Shown here: positions 1 to 35,900 of the stretch, piece by piece | How the letters are laid out: each line of letters begins with the position of its first letter | Position numbering within the stretch: the stretch's first letter is position 1 | DNA from: Lamellibrachia columna | Lineage: Eukaryota; Annelida; Polychaeta; Sabellida; Siboglinidae | NCBI GenBank assembly: GCA_963662155.1 | Contig: OY759270.1 | Coordinates: 15,856,509-15,920,508 of the forward strand | DNA: 64,000 nucleotides | Reading direction: 5' to 3' | The notes under the pieces: model-generated | Database searches by the model: none | Told to the model about the DNA's origin: nothing | The model's input: the letters and a program-made list of their open reading frames with translations, nothing else | Position numbers and translations under genes: made by a program

Positions 1-433
1 CGTAACGTGTTCTTTGATACCAGACTGTAATATGTTGCCTAGTATTCACTTCAATTCACTTTCATTCTTGAATTCTGTTCTGCCAAACTGATTTCAAAAC
101 AGAATAATTAGTACAAGTATACAAATATGAAACAGCAAAACTATTGTTAAGTGTACAGTCCGCTCTGCCAAAAAAAAATATAATAAACATATTTTTAAAC
201 ATCATAATTTCTGAGAAATAATTTTATAAAATAATGTAATAAATATATTTTTTAATATCACAAATTCTACCAGTGTTGCTAATGCTAGTACAATCTTGAA
301 TAATCTTGATGGAACAGGAATGTTTTCAAGGCTTTTCTGAATTACGTTACTGACTGGCATGGTTAACCAGTCAGTCAGCCAATGCTGCAAAATAGCAGAT
401 CACATCAAGTGACAGTGACAAGGTTTCCCTTAC

Positions 434-25020
<24,587 letters not shown>

Positions 25021-25206
25021 CCGAACTGTGGTATGCATGTGTCGGACAAATTCAATTGGTTCCATTTTGTTGTGGTATATTTTCGGTGCACGGATTGTTA
25101 GTTAATTACGGCATGACGGTTAATATAATTTGAAAGGGGCCTAAGGCACTTTTGCGTGGTCTGAGCTGTCTACGTAAAACATGTAAGCATCTATCATGGA
25201 GTTAGC

Positions 25207-25242
25207 CTGTTTTCAAGATATAATAATATATCTTGAAAACAG
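25207..25242. repeat. 16-bp-arm hairpin
   Basis: Arms CTGTTTTCAAGATATA and its exact complement separated by 4 nt. AT-rich with no run of T, so not convincing as a terminator; possibly a foldback-element remnant. Confidence 0.6.
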
Positions 25243-25310
25243 CACATGTAGTTATGGTCTGAGACCAAATTAACATTTTAGATGTTACCATATCCTCGAT
25301 TTGGTCAAAG

Positions 25311-25640
25311 CTCCCTCCTCAATGGATTTAGCCCATAGTGAACCAGTTTCGTTGGTATGCAGTGTGTGAATAGTTTACGTAATATACGCAGTCAATTTAA
25401 TGAAATAGTGCGTGATTTAGTTAAAACAATCGAAAGAAGTGACGTTGGCCGTTAGATCGGGTAACTTGCGATAGTGTGAATTGCTTCATGTCATTATATA
25501 AAGCCGTGCACTGGATGCGGGCAAAAATAATGTAATAGTTTTTCGATGAGTTCACCAAAACTAGATAGCAAATGCGTACAAACGAGCTAATATCCAGATT
25601 AGTCTGAAACGAGACAAGCGAAAATCGAATTGAGGAGGGG
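25311..25640 (+). mobile_element. MITE family M, copy 2
   Basis: Best-preserved copy: inverted ends CTCCCTCCTCAAT and ATTGAGGAGGGG. It shares internal blocks AAAATAATGTAATAGTTT, CACCAAAACTAGATAGCA and GAGACAAGCGAAAA with copies at 11342-11776 and 39027-39272. Non-coding. Confidence 0.75.
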
Positions 25641-25695
25641 CCTTTAAAGAAATATCTGCCAATTCATCATGCTGTAATTAATTACCATTTCATGT

Positions 25696-25818
25696 CTTAT
25701 TCTAAAACCAAACATTGCAGGTGGTGTTTTCTAACAACACACTCTGTGTGTGAATGTCTTATTCTAAAACCAGACATTGTAGGTGGTGTTTTCTAACAAC
25801 GCACGCTGTATGTGAATC
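25696..25818. repeat. 62-bp direct repeat, 2 copies
   Basis: GTCTTATTCTAAAACCA...GTGGTGTTTTCTAACAAC repeated in tandem with few changes, downstream of the SLC16-like stop codon. Confidence 0.8.
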
Positions 25819-28800
25819 ACCCCACCTCTGTTCTCACATACCCTTTGGCAGCACTTTGCTGTGATTGAGAACTATTTCCAAACTCGTGAGATAATTGTTG
25901 TTTGGCTTATATTTAATCGTGTTCAATGACAGACTAGTCTAAGCCACTGGCTGGAACTGTGTGCCATTGTTTTTAGTTTTACAATGCATTTATTGTAGTG
26001 CTTTCTTTTAAAAGCACATCCTTAGCCTTATTGCCAGTATGTGACTGCTTCTCAGCAGAATTCGGCGAAGATGCATTCCTTTAGGAAATGTTGGACTTGT
26101 GTGTAAATTTGCGGGAGAATAAAAAATGACAAAACCCTACTGCAGTGTAAGAATGAATTACTATACACAATGCAGCTTAACCTGCAATTACATTGAGTAC
26201 ACAATGGTGTGTTCGCGCCTCGTAAAGGTTCATAGCAAATTTGTATCGGCATCCTTCTGTCTCGTAAAATAATGTTTTGCGCCACTGGAATTTTCTCACC
26301 AGGGTGCAAGCCTAGGTGAGTGTGTGGAGATGTTGGGTTGCCCAATCATCAGGACCCCCCCCCCCGCCGCATTGCATTGTGGAGCTACAACGAATGAAGA
26401 CAGCAGTACGTTCGGCACCAGCTCGGCTGCAAGAGCTGCTGGAAAGGTGATAAGGTTGACAGCAGACCACCTTCGGGTGTAGACTCCGGATATGCTGTTA
26501 AGATGTTCTCCCTTGGATAATTTGTACTATTTGCCCATAGATAGATAATGGAATGGTGAGCATCGGAATATGTCCACGTGCCCTGCACATTGCACATATG
26601 GGGCTTCAAACTGCTCCGAGACCCCTAGCACATTCGTATGGAGCCACAACGCACCGCGTTGTTTTTTTATAATACAAACATAAAACGAAATATCTAACGC
26701 AGTAAAACAATGTCTCTATCTTTCTCATAGCAAATACGGCATGTTTATATTTATCACTCAGCTTAGTTAGTCTTAATTGACACCACTGATTGGCACATGT
26801 ATGGATCAAAAGCATGCATGGAAAACGCATTGTGCCAACCCAGCTAGTGTAGGGCACACTGCGTAGAGACATACTTGACTCGCTAATGGATAAACACGAC
26901 CTACGTCCAGTAAACTCAATTCAACGAAACTAGCTATTTCGGAATCCCACTTTCCAAAATAAATATTATCGTTAACCCCCTGTGGGGGGTAAACCAATCA
27001 ATTACTAGGTATTAGAGACGATCATACAAATCTAAAATTAAAAGATAAAGTTGGTAATGATAAATGCTGTATTGTAAATATTATAAAACATAGTTTCATT
27101 TCGGAAATGCTAATGAGAACCATGACATAAATAAATACAATTGTTACTTAAATAAGGTACACATAATACTTTAAAAGTTTAACTTACCCTTTATTTGACC
27201 CTACATATGTGTGTGCGCGCGTGTGTGGGTGTGGGGACTTGTTGCCGGTTTATGAGCGTCCGGGCGATACCGGAAATGCGCAGTGTACCTTAAACATGCC
27301 CATCACTGCGCATATTTCCGCTGGTTGTTAAAACAACCGAGAAACATTGGAAACAACTGAAAAGATGAAATGGAAACATGGCTTTCGGAGACCAGCGACG
27401 CGATTATTATAATATATGTTATGGCATTTCGATACAGACTAAGACATATTTTGTTTATGGATATGGAGGATTAGTTAAATGGTTTTAAAATGCTGGAATA
27501 AATGGAATATCGTCGGTTTCGAACGTAAACAAACACGGTGACCATGTCTGGCGGCACATATTCGTATCCTTTGAACTATTACGGTTGGTTGTTGTTGATG
27601 CTATGGCCAGTTCAACGTTAAAAGTCATTTCTTTGTTAACGTGTATCAAGTATATTTGAATATATGTGTTTGTGTTACACTTTATGACCTGGTCCTTGTT
27701 ATTTCGGCCCAGGGCCATGCCATGGCATGGCCCATATTCTGGCATGAGTTCGGCTGACGTAAAACTAAAAGGGGTTCGCCCGTGACGGGTTCGGCCCATG
27801 CCGACGGATGGTTCGGCCCAGTCATTTTGGCTCACGCAGACAGATGGTTCAAACCGCGTCGCCATTGAAATCAGCTACGGCGCCTACGGTCAATTCGGCC
27901 CACTCTAATAGCAGATTTCTATAAGCGGCAGAATTCTAAGAATAGTCGTTTTGGCCCACAGCCTGATTTGGAAAACAAATGAATTTATGATTGCACACAA
28001 AAACATGCACATGCCAATATACTAATATATAATTATTATAGAGCAATATCCATAATTTAACAGAAAGCGCTTGACATAATTAATACATTTAAGTTATCAG
28101 CTACTATCGTCAAAGTTTGGAAATGTTTACAACTTGATTAGGCATCTGACAATTCTATGACTACTGAATATTTGTATAATAGTTATATGTTACATATAAT
28201 ATTTTTTATTTATAAAAAATGATATTATCTAGTAAATATTTTTTTAGAATAATATTGACTTTTAAATTTAAGGTTATTAACCAAACAGCTAATATCGTTT
28301 TAAACTTGTTTTTTGCATATATGTTAATACTTTGATATATTTGGTATTATCTATGTATTAAAATGCTTTTATTAATTACTGGTTTAATTTGATGAGAGAA
28401 CACTTCACTGATTGCGAAAACCAACCAATTCCCTAGAAGTCCGTGTCGGCAGAGGATTCGGTCTTGGCACACCCAAGTAGTGTTTGTGGCAGCTCTGGGG
28501 TTAATTTACAAAAATAGCGGTTTCAGCCAATGCTATTACATATGGAGTGCTTATATTAAGAGATATGATACAGATACATAAGCACACATCATGCACCAAC
28601 AGTAATACATTTTTTTGATGTTTGGTTAGTTCATGCTTCTGATTAATTAATCAGTTACAATCTTACAATTCTCAAGTAATCAGTACTAGTCATGGTGTCA
28701 AAATGTTGGGCGCTGAATATCAACACCGAAGGGAAGCTGTGTGATTGGCCTATACACCTAAAATGACATTGATCTATTAACATAATTCAGTAAATGATAA

Positions 28801-30300
28801 TAAAAATTTGAAACACTTGTTATTGGCCCCATAGTTCATAGGTCGTCTCTGTTTCATTTTACAATGTTTTAGTCTGTTTGTATTAGTTCGGCATGATGAC
28901 TTTTTTTGTTTTATTCTGACAATGGCCATCCACAAACCTCGATTGGTTATGCCAAACCAATGATTGATTATGAAAATTAAACCGATTTCAAACACTAGAC
29001 GTGGCCTATGGGTCGAACATATCATGGGCTGAAACCACAGATGCTCATACCACTCTTATTGGCTATTCACTTCGGCCATCTCTAAAAATAATCAAGCTGT
29101 GGCAAGCGCACTCCAAGGAACTTTCTCTGGGGGTGTGTAAGGGAAACTGTGTAAGCACATTAAGGGCTTGGTAACCACGTCTTTGTCATAGTAACCTACA
29201 CATGCCAGAGAAGTTTGCATAGATATATGCAAAATCAAACAAAATTATTAATTATTCCAAATTACCCCCCCATGCAAGCACACGAATACCAAAAATCCAG
29301 CGGTAGCCCAATAATGGGCTGTTTGGAATAAACCAATTGCCTATAGCTTCAAGTATAATTATAATTGTGTAATTGATTACAATTACATTATAATTGTATT
29401 TTTTAGAACATTGTAATTGCAACTGAATTTTATGAGGTAGTGTAATTGTAATTCACCATTGTAATTGATGAGTACAACTGCACCCAACCCTGGCAACAAG
29501 AATGCATGAATTTACGGAATAGTTAGTAAAACCCTGTTTAAAAATGAGCTGTAATGGTATATGTAATCTTTTTTTTAAACAAAATAGTGTAGTTACACTC
29601 AACCTGTGCAGCTGACTCTTTATGAAGCATTGTAATTGATTTGTGCTGTAATAATTATTATCTTTTTGAAGTGATGTAATTGCATGTAATGAAATCGAGA
29701 TTTTTTGATGCTGTGAAATTGTGATTGATCCAATGTCACTGAAACTAGCCCAGACCACTCTGCATGGCATTTATTTCGTGTTTGATGGGCCGTTGTTTTC
29801 ATACCTATCAGCTTGTGAAATTATTTTGTAATACAGCTTGTATATTGACTATTATAAACATTAAATTAATCAGTGTTCATTGTGCACAGAATGTCAAATT
29901 TGTTTTCGGTAATTCAAGCTAAATGATTTGAGGAGTACAAACTCAAAACCGTACAATAAAAAGAAAAATCAACGCTTATATCTGAATCTGATGTATAAGA
30001 GAAATTCTATCTTAGGCTATATTTTGGGAGTGATTTTTCATGGAACTATTGTTATGTGATAACCACCAACATGGTCATGTGACACTGGAGAGCAGAACTT
30101 TCAGTCTGATGCTGACGAAAGGACCAAGTGGGTCTTGAAAGCCCCACCAAGCAAATATGATGTCCTCTAAAAGCAAGTTTTGTGTGTCTAAGCTTCCTAT
30201 AATTTAAATTTATTTATGGAAAATTTAAGTAACAGAAATTTGACATTCCAGTGTGGCTGTTATTACTAACACAGCGCACTACAAAGTAACTCATGACCCA
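25819..30300. other. Intergenic region without a recognised gene
   Basis: AT-rich sequence with only short, non-conserved reading frames. Points seen: a C run at 26347-26358, a 22-bp perfect palindrome at 27712-27733 within GGTTCGGCCCA-rich sequence, GTAATTG-rich repeats with a hAT-like CCCAACCCTG end at about 29483-29492, and a SINE-tail remnant at about 29294-29350. Confidence 0.5.
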
Positions 30301-30307
30301 ACGACAG

Positions 30308-30440
30308 AGTACAAATATGTCAGAATTGACACAATGTGCTCCCCTGGTACTACTAACTAGCAGCCATTAATTTTACAAATGTGTCAGAATTGACACAATG
30401 CACTCCTCCTGGTACTACTAACTAGTAGCCATTAATTTTG
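30308..30440. repeat. About 70-bp direct repeat, 2 copies
   Basis: TGTCAGAATTGACACAATG, then TGGTACTACTAACTAG and AGCCATTAATTTT, occurs twice in tandem. Confidence 0.8.
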
Positions 30441-30734
30441 GCATGCCAACAACTCATTCAGCCCTGTGTCCACACCAGTGAATGGACATTTTATCTTTCT
30501 TGTGCCAAATGGGATATTTGTGTGAATTGAGAAGTGGCCCATTCAGATATCTTAGACTTGGCGGAGGATACATTTGTTGGATGTCAATACTACTCTGTGT
30601 ACACGAAAAACATGCCCACGTTCATTCCTGTTAGTCCAGCAATATAACGTAATATATATATATATATATATATACAATTTCACTGCACCTCAGGTTAGTT
30701 TAATAAGTACTCATTCATGTTTGTCATTTGTGGA

Positions 30735-31240
30735 GTCAGTGGTCATAACAAAATGTGCAGCTCCATAATGTGGAGTCATACTCAGAGTAACATATGCATC
30801 TCCGTGATAATGTCACTGTGTAGCAACACTGCACAGCTCAATGATAATTTGGAGTCACTGCGTAGTAACATTTGCAGCTTCAGAGTGGGGAGCGAGTTCT
30901 AACGGTTAGAACACCCGCCTGTCGATCGAGAGGATGGTGGTTCGATTCCACCTCCAACATTTCGAAGCTTATGCAATTTTGATAATGTGGAGTCATTGCA
31001 CAGCAACATGATAATCTGGAGTCATTGCACAGCAACATGATAATGTGGAGTCATTGCACAGCTCCATGATAATGTGGAGTCATTGCACAGCAACATGATA
31101 ATGTTGAGTCATTGCACAGCTCCATGATAATGTGGAGTCATTGCACAGCAACATGATAATCTGGAGTCATTGCACAGCTCCATGATAATGTGGAGTCATT
31201 GCACAGCAACATGATAATCTGGAGTCACACAGCAAAAAAC
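30735..31240. repeat. 29-bp minisatellite with SINE insertion
   Basis: Units of about 29 bp (TGATAATGTGGAGTCATTGC plus ACAGCAACA or ACAGCTCCA). They are diverged at the left and cleaner after 30980, about 9 clean units. A tRNA-like SINE head interrupts the array at 30888-30980. Confidence 0.85.
30888..30980 (+). mobile_element. tRNA-Asp-derived SINE head, truncated
   Basis: GGAGCGAGTTCTAACGGTTA, CACCCGCCTGTCGATCGAGA and GGTTCGATTCCACCTCC match the head of the SINE at 15321-15525; the copy stops after TTTCGAAGCTTATGCAATTT. Confidence 0.8.
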
Positions 31241-32842
31241 TGTTTTGACCAGTTCCAGTGAAACCGTACTGTGATATTCAAAATATAAATTAAACAACTT
31301 TATTATCATAATTAATACCTGCAGGTGCCAATCAATGGGACCACTTTACTTAGAAACGTCGGCTATTGACCAGAATAGAGTCAGTGATTGCGGGCTAATG
31401 CCTTCCGAGTGCAGTTGAACTGCCAAATATAGTGTCAATTGATTAATTTCCATTGTCCAACAGTTAAGCTGGCTATTAAATGTAAGCCTCAGGAATTGGC
31501 TGTTGAAGATTGGCCCAAGTCCATGTGGAATTTATGCGCAGTTTCTGTTGAACAGCTTGTTAGGTCATGTGTAACTAGGCATATATTGGAAGTATTATCC
31601 CTATGTTATTCCAGTTGCGATAATTTTAAAGTGCACAAACTATTTTGGCATATTTGCTCAGCTTGTTAACTGAGGGATTATTGTTCTCCCCACAAATACA
31701 AAGGAGTTGTGTAACAAAAGTTGTATGAATTATTTTTTTGTTTTTTTACAATGTATAAATTTTCTTCAACTTAAATGATGATTTTCTTTTGTCTGATCAT
31801 GAATGCAGATGTGGAAATGTTTTGCATTTCTGATAATGCAACTTTATTGTTGATTTATATGATGCCAATGTAATGTAATTCACTCTGGTTGTTGCCATGT
31901 GGCTAAAAGGTTTAGCACCGTTAGGAATATTTCACTTGGCCTGGTCAACATTTAATTAGTTTACTGGCTGCTGTAAATCGTAAATAAGAACGTTAAATGA
32001 CATAAGTTTGTTGATTAATTACACTCAACCTCACCTGATTTACTATGGTATTCATGGATATAATAAACTTACAATTTATACATAATAATTTTATTACATC
32101 CTTTTTTGTGAAATACATTTACTGTGTAAGCATGTTTTTTATTATGATTTATATTGGTTACTTTTTATCGATCCTGATTTTATGCGCTTCTGAAAATACA
32201 CGATAGTTATGCATTAGCTTGATCTTCGTTACACCATTATGATTTTATGCTGATGTCAATCTATTTTTATTTGGCTTTTGCTACTTTTACTTGTCACCTG
32301 TGTTGGTTTTCATTAGTTGTATTGTGGAAGATGCACTCCATTAGAATTTTTCAAGAAAGTGAACTAATTTTTTTACGTTTTTTACACCAGTAGTGAAACT
32401 TTGGCACTGTTCCAACAAGATTATATTTTTAGCAGTCAGGGCTCTCCGATACGGAATTGCCCATTTAATTAATAATTTCTTTTCTGGATGAGGAAGTTTG
32501 ATATGTACATGTGTTGTATTTGTATTTTTCTCGGCGAGCATTTTTTTTAGCGGTTAAACAGTTCTTTTCGATACATGTATTTTATTTTCTGTTGGTAGAA
32601 TTATTAAATGACCTTTACCAACAATTACTCTTTGTGCATCCAAGTGTTTCTTAATAAAATGTCTGTTTCTACTCTGACAGAACACTTAATATTCTTATCA
32701 GTTTGGTCTAGAGAAGGCGCATAGTAACTCTACGGGAGGTGAATCCCAAACTGGGGTTGGTTGGTATGTGTATTTTACTGAGGCACTAAGAACGCTTGAA
32801 CTTGATTCACCCCGAGGTTATTAAGCCTTCACCTTATCCCAG

Positions 32843-32957
32843 GAAGAGGAACAGGATGGGACACCGGAAAGACATGGACTGTCTGAGGTCAAACGACAGG
32901 GAAGAGATGGCGACCCGCAGTCGCATGCTGCAGCTGGACACCAACCGCAGACGCAAG
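32843..32957 (+). CDS. CEP126: CEP126-like exon 1 recognised
   Basis: Encodes RKDMDCLRSNDREEM to LDTNRRRK, the start of the coiled coil, with donor AAG|GTGGGT in phase 0. The start after ACCTTATCCCAG is inferred; translation could instead begin at ATG 32856 or 32796. A 20-bp tandem repeat (GGGGATGAATCAGGGAGCTG) follows at about 33000-33135. Confidence 0.6.
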
Positions 32958-35900
32958 TGGGTGTTGGGACTTGGCGGAGGAGTCAGGGATCTGTGGGAGG
33001 AATCAGGGATCTGGGGAAGAAGCAGGGATCTGGGGATGAATCAGGGAGGTGGGGATGAATCAGAGCTGGGGATGGATCGGGGAGCTGGGGATGAATCAGG
33101 AAGCTGGGGATGAATCAGGGAGCTGGGGATGAATCAGGGAGATGGGGAAGGAACCTGTAAGTCATACATTGTTGATGAGATCAGAGGGAGGAATTTGAGT
33201 CTGTAAAAAATAAATGGTGAAAAATTCCTGAAAATCAACTCGAGTAAAAGTAATGTGTATGCACATAGTGAAAGTAAAAGTAATGTGTATGCACATAGTG
33301 AAAGTAAAACATTGTACTGGTTAAATTAAAGGTAAATAATACTTCATACATAAAGCACTTGACATAATGAATAAAAAATTACATAATGGGTCATAAACAG
33401 GTCACGGTTACTGGTCAATGCGTTACAGGGCGCAGGTGGTCAAGCGGAAGATGGATGTGATGAAAGAGGAGCGTCGTCGACAGGAGATTTTGATGAAGCG
33501 ACGGGAACAGATCCGGGAGGCGACCGAAAGATACCAGAGACTGAAGAAAAACTACATGCCTGATAGTGACGGTCTGTACCCACTTGCTCAACTCTATCCT
33601 GTGGAAACAGTATCTGATAGTGGTGGTCTGTCCCCAGTTGCTTCGTGAAAACTGTTCCAGGAAGAATGACAATCTTTTGCAATACAATATTTTATTACAA
33701 GCTAAGATTTTGTTTATATACATATATTTTATTATATTTACTGACTGTCAACAAAAACTTGACACGATTATAGAAGCAATATATTTGCCACGCTAAACCA
33801 GGTTTGGTGCATGAAAGATGTCATTGAAAAGCAGTTTTAAGATTTTTTTTTAAAGTAATAAATTGACTGGCGTTGTCGGTGATCAAATCATTTGAGCCTG
33901 GCTGAAATTGTATTATTGTAAGTCTCATGTAACTGTCTAGATTATAAATTGGAATTTTCAGCCTTTTGGTAATTTTTTCTGCCATGTTAAGTTATATAAT
34001 TGAGACTACCAGTATGACTGTAATAATAAAATGCAAAGTTTATATTGTTTCTGCCCTGCCTACTTTCTGTTGTAATATAGGTTTATTGTATGCTTGTTTT
34101 ATAGTTTCAAATATTGTCACTGATGATGTACAAATGAGTTTTCTGTCCTGCCTCCCGTGACAGACGCTGGAAGAGAGCAGGCCATCCCAGCCTTGGAGGA
34201 AGCCCTGCATGCGATCCGCAGTAGTAGTGCTGCACAGCAACGCCAGGTGACCCCAGCCAACCCACGAAACCAATACAGTCCTCGCTCTGCTGACACCTCG
34301 CTGCGTAGCGCTGCTGGCTACTACCAACACCAAGGGGTGCACTTGGCTGGCCAGAAACGCCGCCCGCCAGAGAACATTGGCCATGATGAAACGTTTGTTC
34401 TGCAGACGTCCCCGGGGCAGGATGCCCCCGCGTCATCGTTGCATGCACGGCAGCTGCACAACCACAGCCTGCGGAACCTGCATGCCAGCCGCAACCTGTT
34501 TGAGCAGCAGCTTGTGCAGCAACAAGCGATGCTGGTGAAACAACAGCATGACTCTCTCAGGATGTTTGATAGTGTCATCCAGGAGGAAATGGAGCACGAC
34601 TATTACCACACCGATGATTTCGTCAATGGTGGTGGCGACTCTGCTGTGCTGGTGTCAACGGCTGGGGTTTCCCAGTGTGACAGTCCATCGAGTGTTGACA
34701 GCTTGGAAGCGCCAACCTCCGGTATTCCCAACAGTGGCAAGTCGGAATTTTCCACCGACTCGTTGGAGAATCATTTCGTCGGACGGCAACCTGATGTGGA
34801 TCAGAACGGCAGGAGTGTTGCCGATGTGGCGAATACTGCGTTCATGCAACACAGCCGAAGTTTCAGCTCACCTAGCAGTAACATCGCCGTGGTGATGCCA
34901 TGTTTTGTACAGCACCGTGATGAATCAGCCAACGAGCCGACAGCTAAGGGCGATAGTGCCAAACCGTTTTCCCAAACACCAAAAGAAGATAGAAATAACA
35001 ACAATCTAGGCAAGGATGGGGTCTACGTAAATGGTGCCAGCGTGAACCGCTGCGACCCATTTAGTCCGGTAAACAATGGGCCGAAAGACGGACAGTTTTA
35101 TCAGGACGTGGTCATCAACCGAGTATCAGTGGTCAATGGAGCAGGTAGCAGAAATCTGCCAGTCAGTGCTGACCAAATGACCGATTGGAAGGCGAACGAA
35201 GCTGATGGGTACTACAACCAGATGGATAATGTCTGGGCCCATCCCCTCATCAGTTCAGAAATGACCCAGTCGCGGTACCATACATCAATGGCCCCGTTGT
35301 CAACCACCGCGACGATCGAGGGTGGTAACATTGTGTACAACCACAATCAGTCGCCGATCACGAAACAAGCATTCTGTGTTCCGCCACAGAAGCTAGCCAT
35401 CACAAATTCGGCTACTGTCAATAGTGTTGTTCCGAAGCAGCAGTGTATGACAAACAGCCAGATGGCGCCAGTTGTCTCAACGACAGTGCACACGCAAGCG
35501 GTGCCTGTTTCCCTGACGATACCTAGTGTGAACGCTGTGTCGACACCAACGTCAACGTCATACCATTGCAGTCAGACTGTGCCAGGCAGTTTTGTGACAG
35601 TCAGCAACGTGTATTCATCGCAACTACAGAACGACGGCATGCAACAGTACGGCAAGACTGTTGGTGCACCACCGGTGTTGCAATGGCAAGCAGTGGCGGC
35701 CGACAGACCCAGTGCAAAGAAAGGCTTTGACGGTGATGCAGGCCTCGGCAGTGTCACTGTGTCAGTGACGCAACCGACAGCTGCTCCGTCGGGTAAACCA
35801 CCACTGAAGGCAGTGCCGAAGGGTATTTTGAAGCAACGCGAAGAAGATCCCACAGTGATCCCTGCGCCGCGCAACAGGACGGCACCAGGTGGCGCAAGCA

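Noticed and set aside
25207..25242. Rho-independent-type terminator
   Set aside because: Arms are AT-rich with no following T run, and such terminators are not used by animal genes.
27485..27865. 126-codon minus-strand frame
   Set aside because: No similarity to anything I recognise, no splice or start context, and it overlaps palindromic repeat-like sequence.
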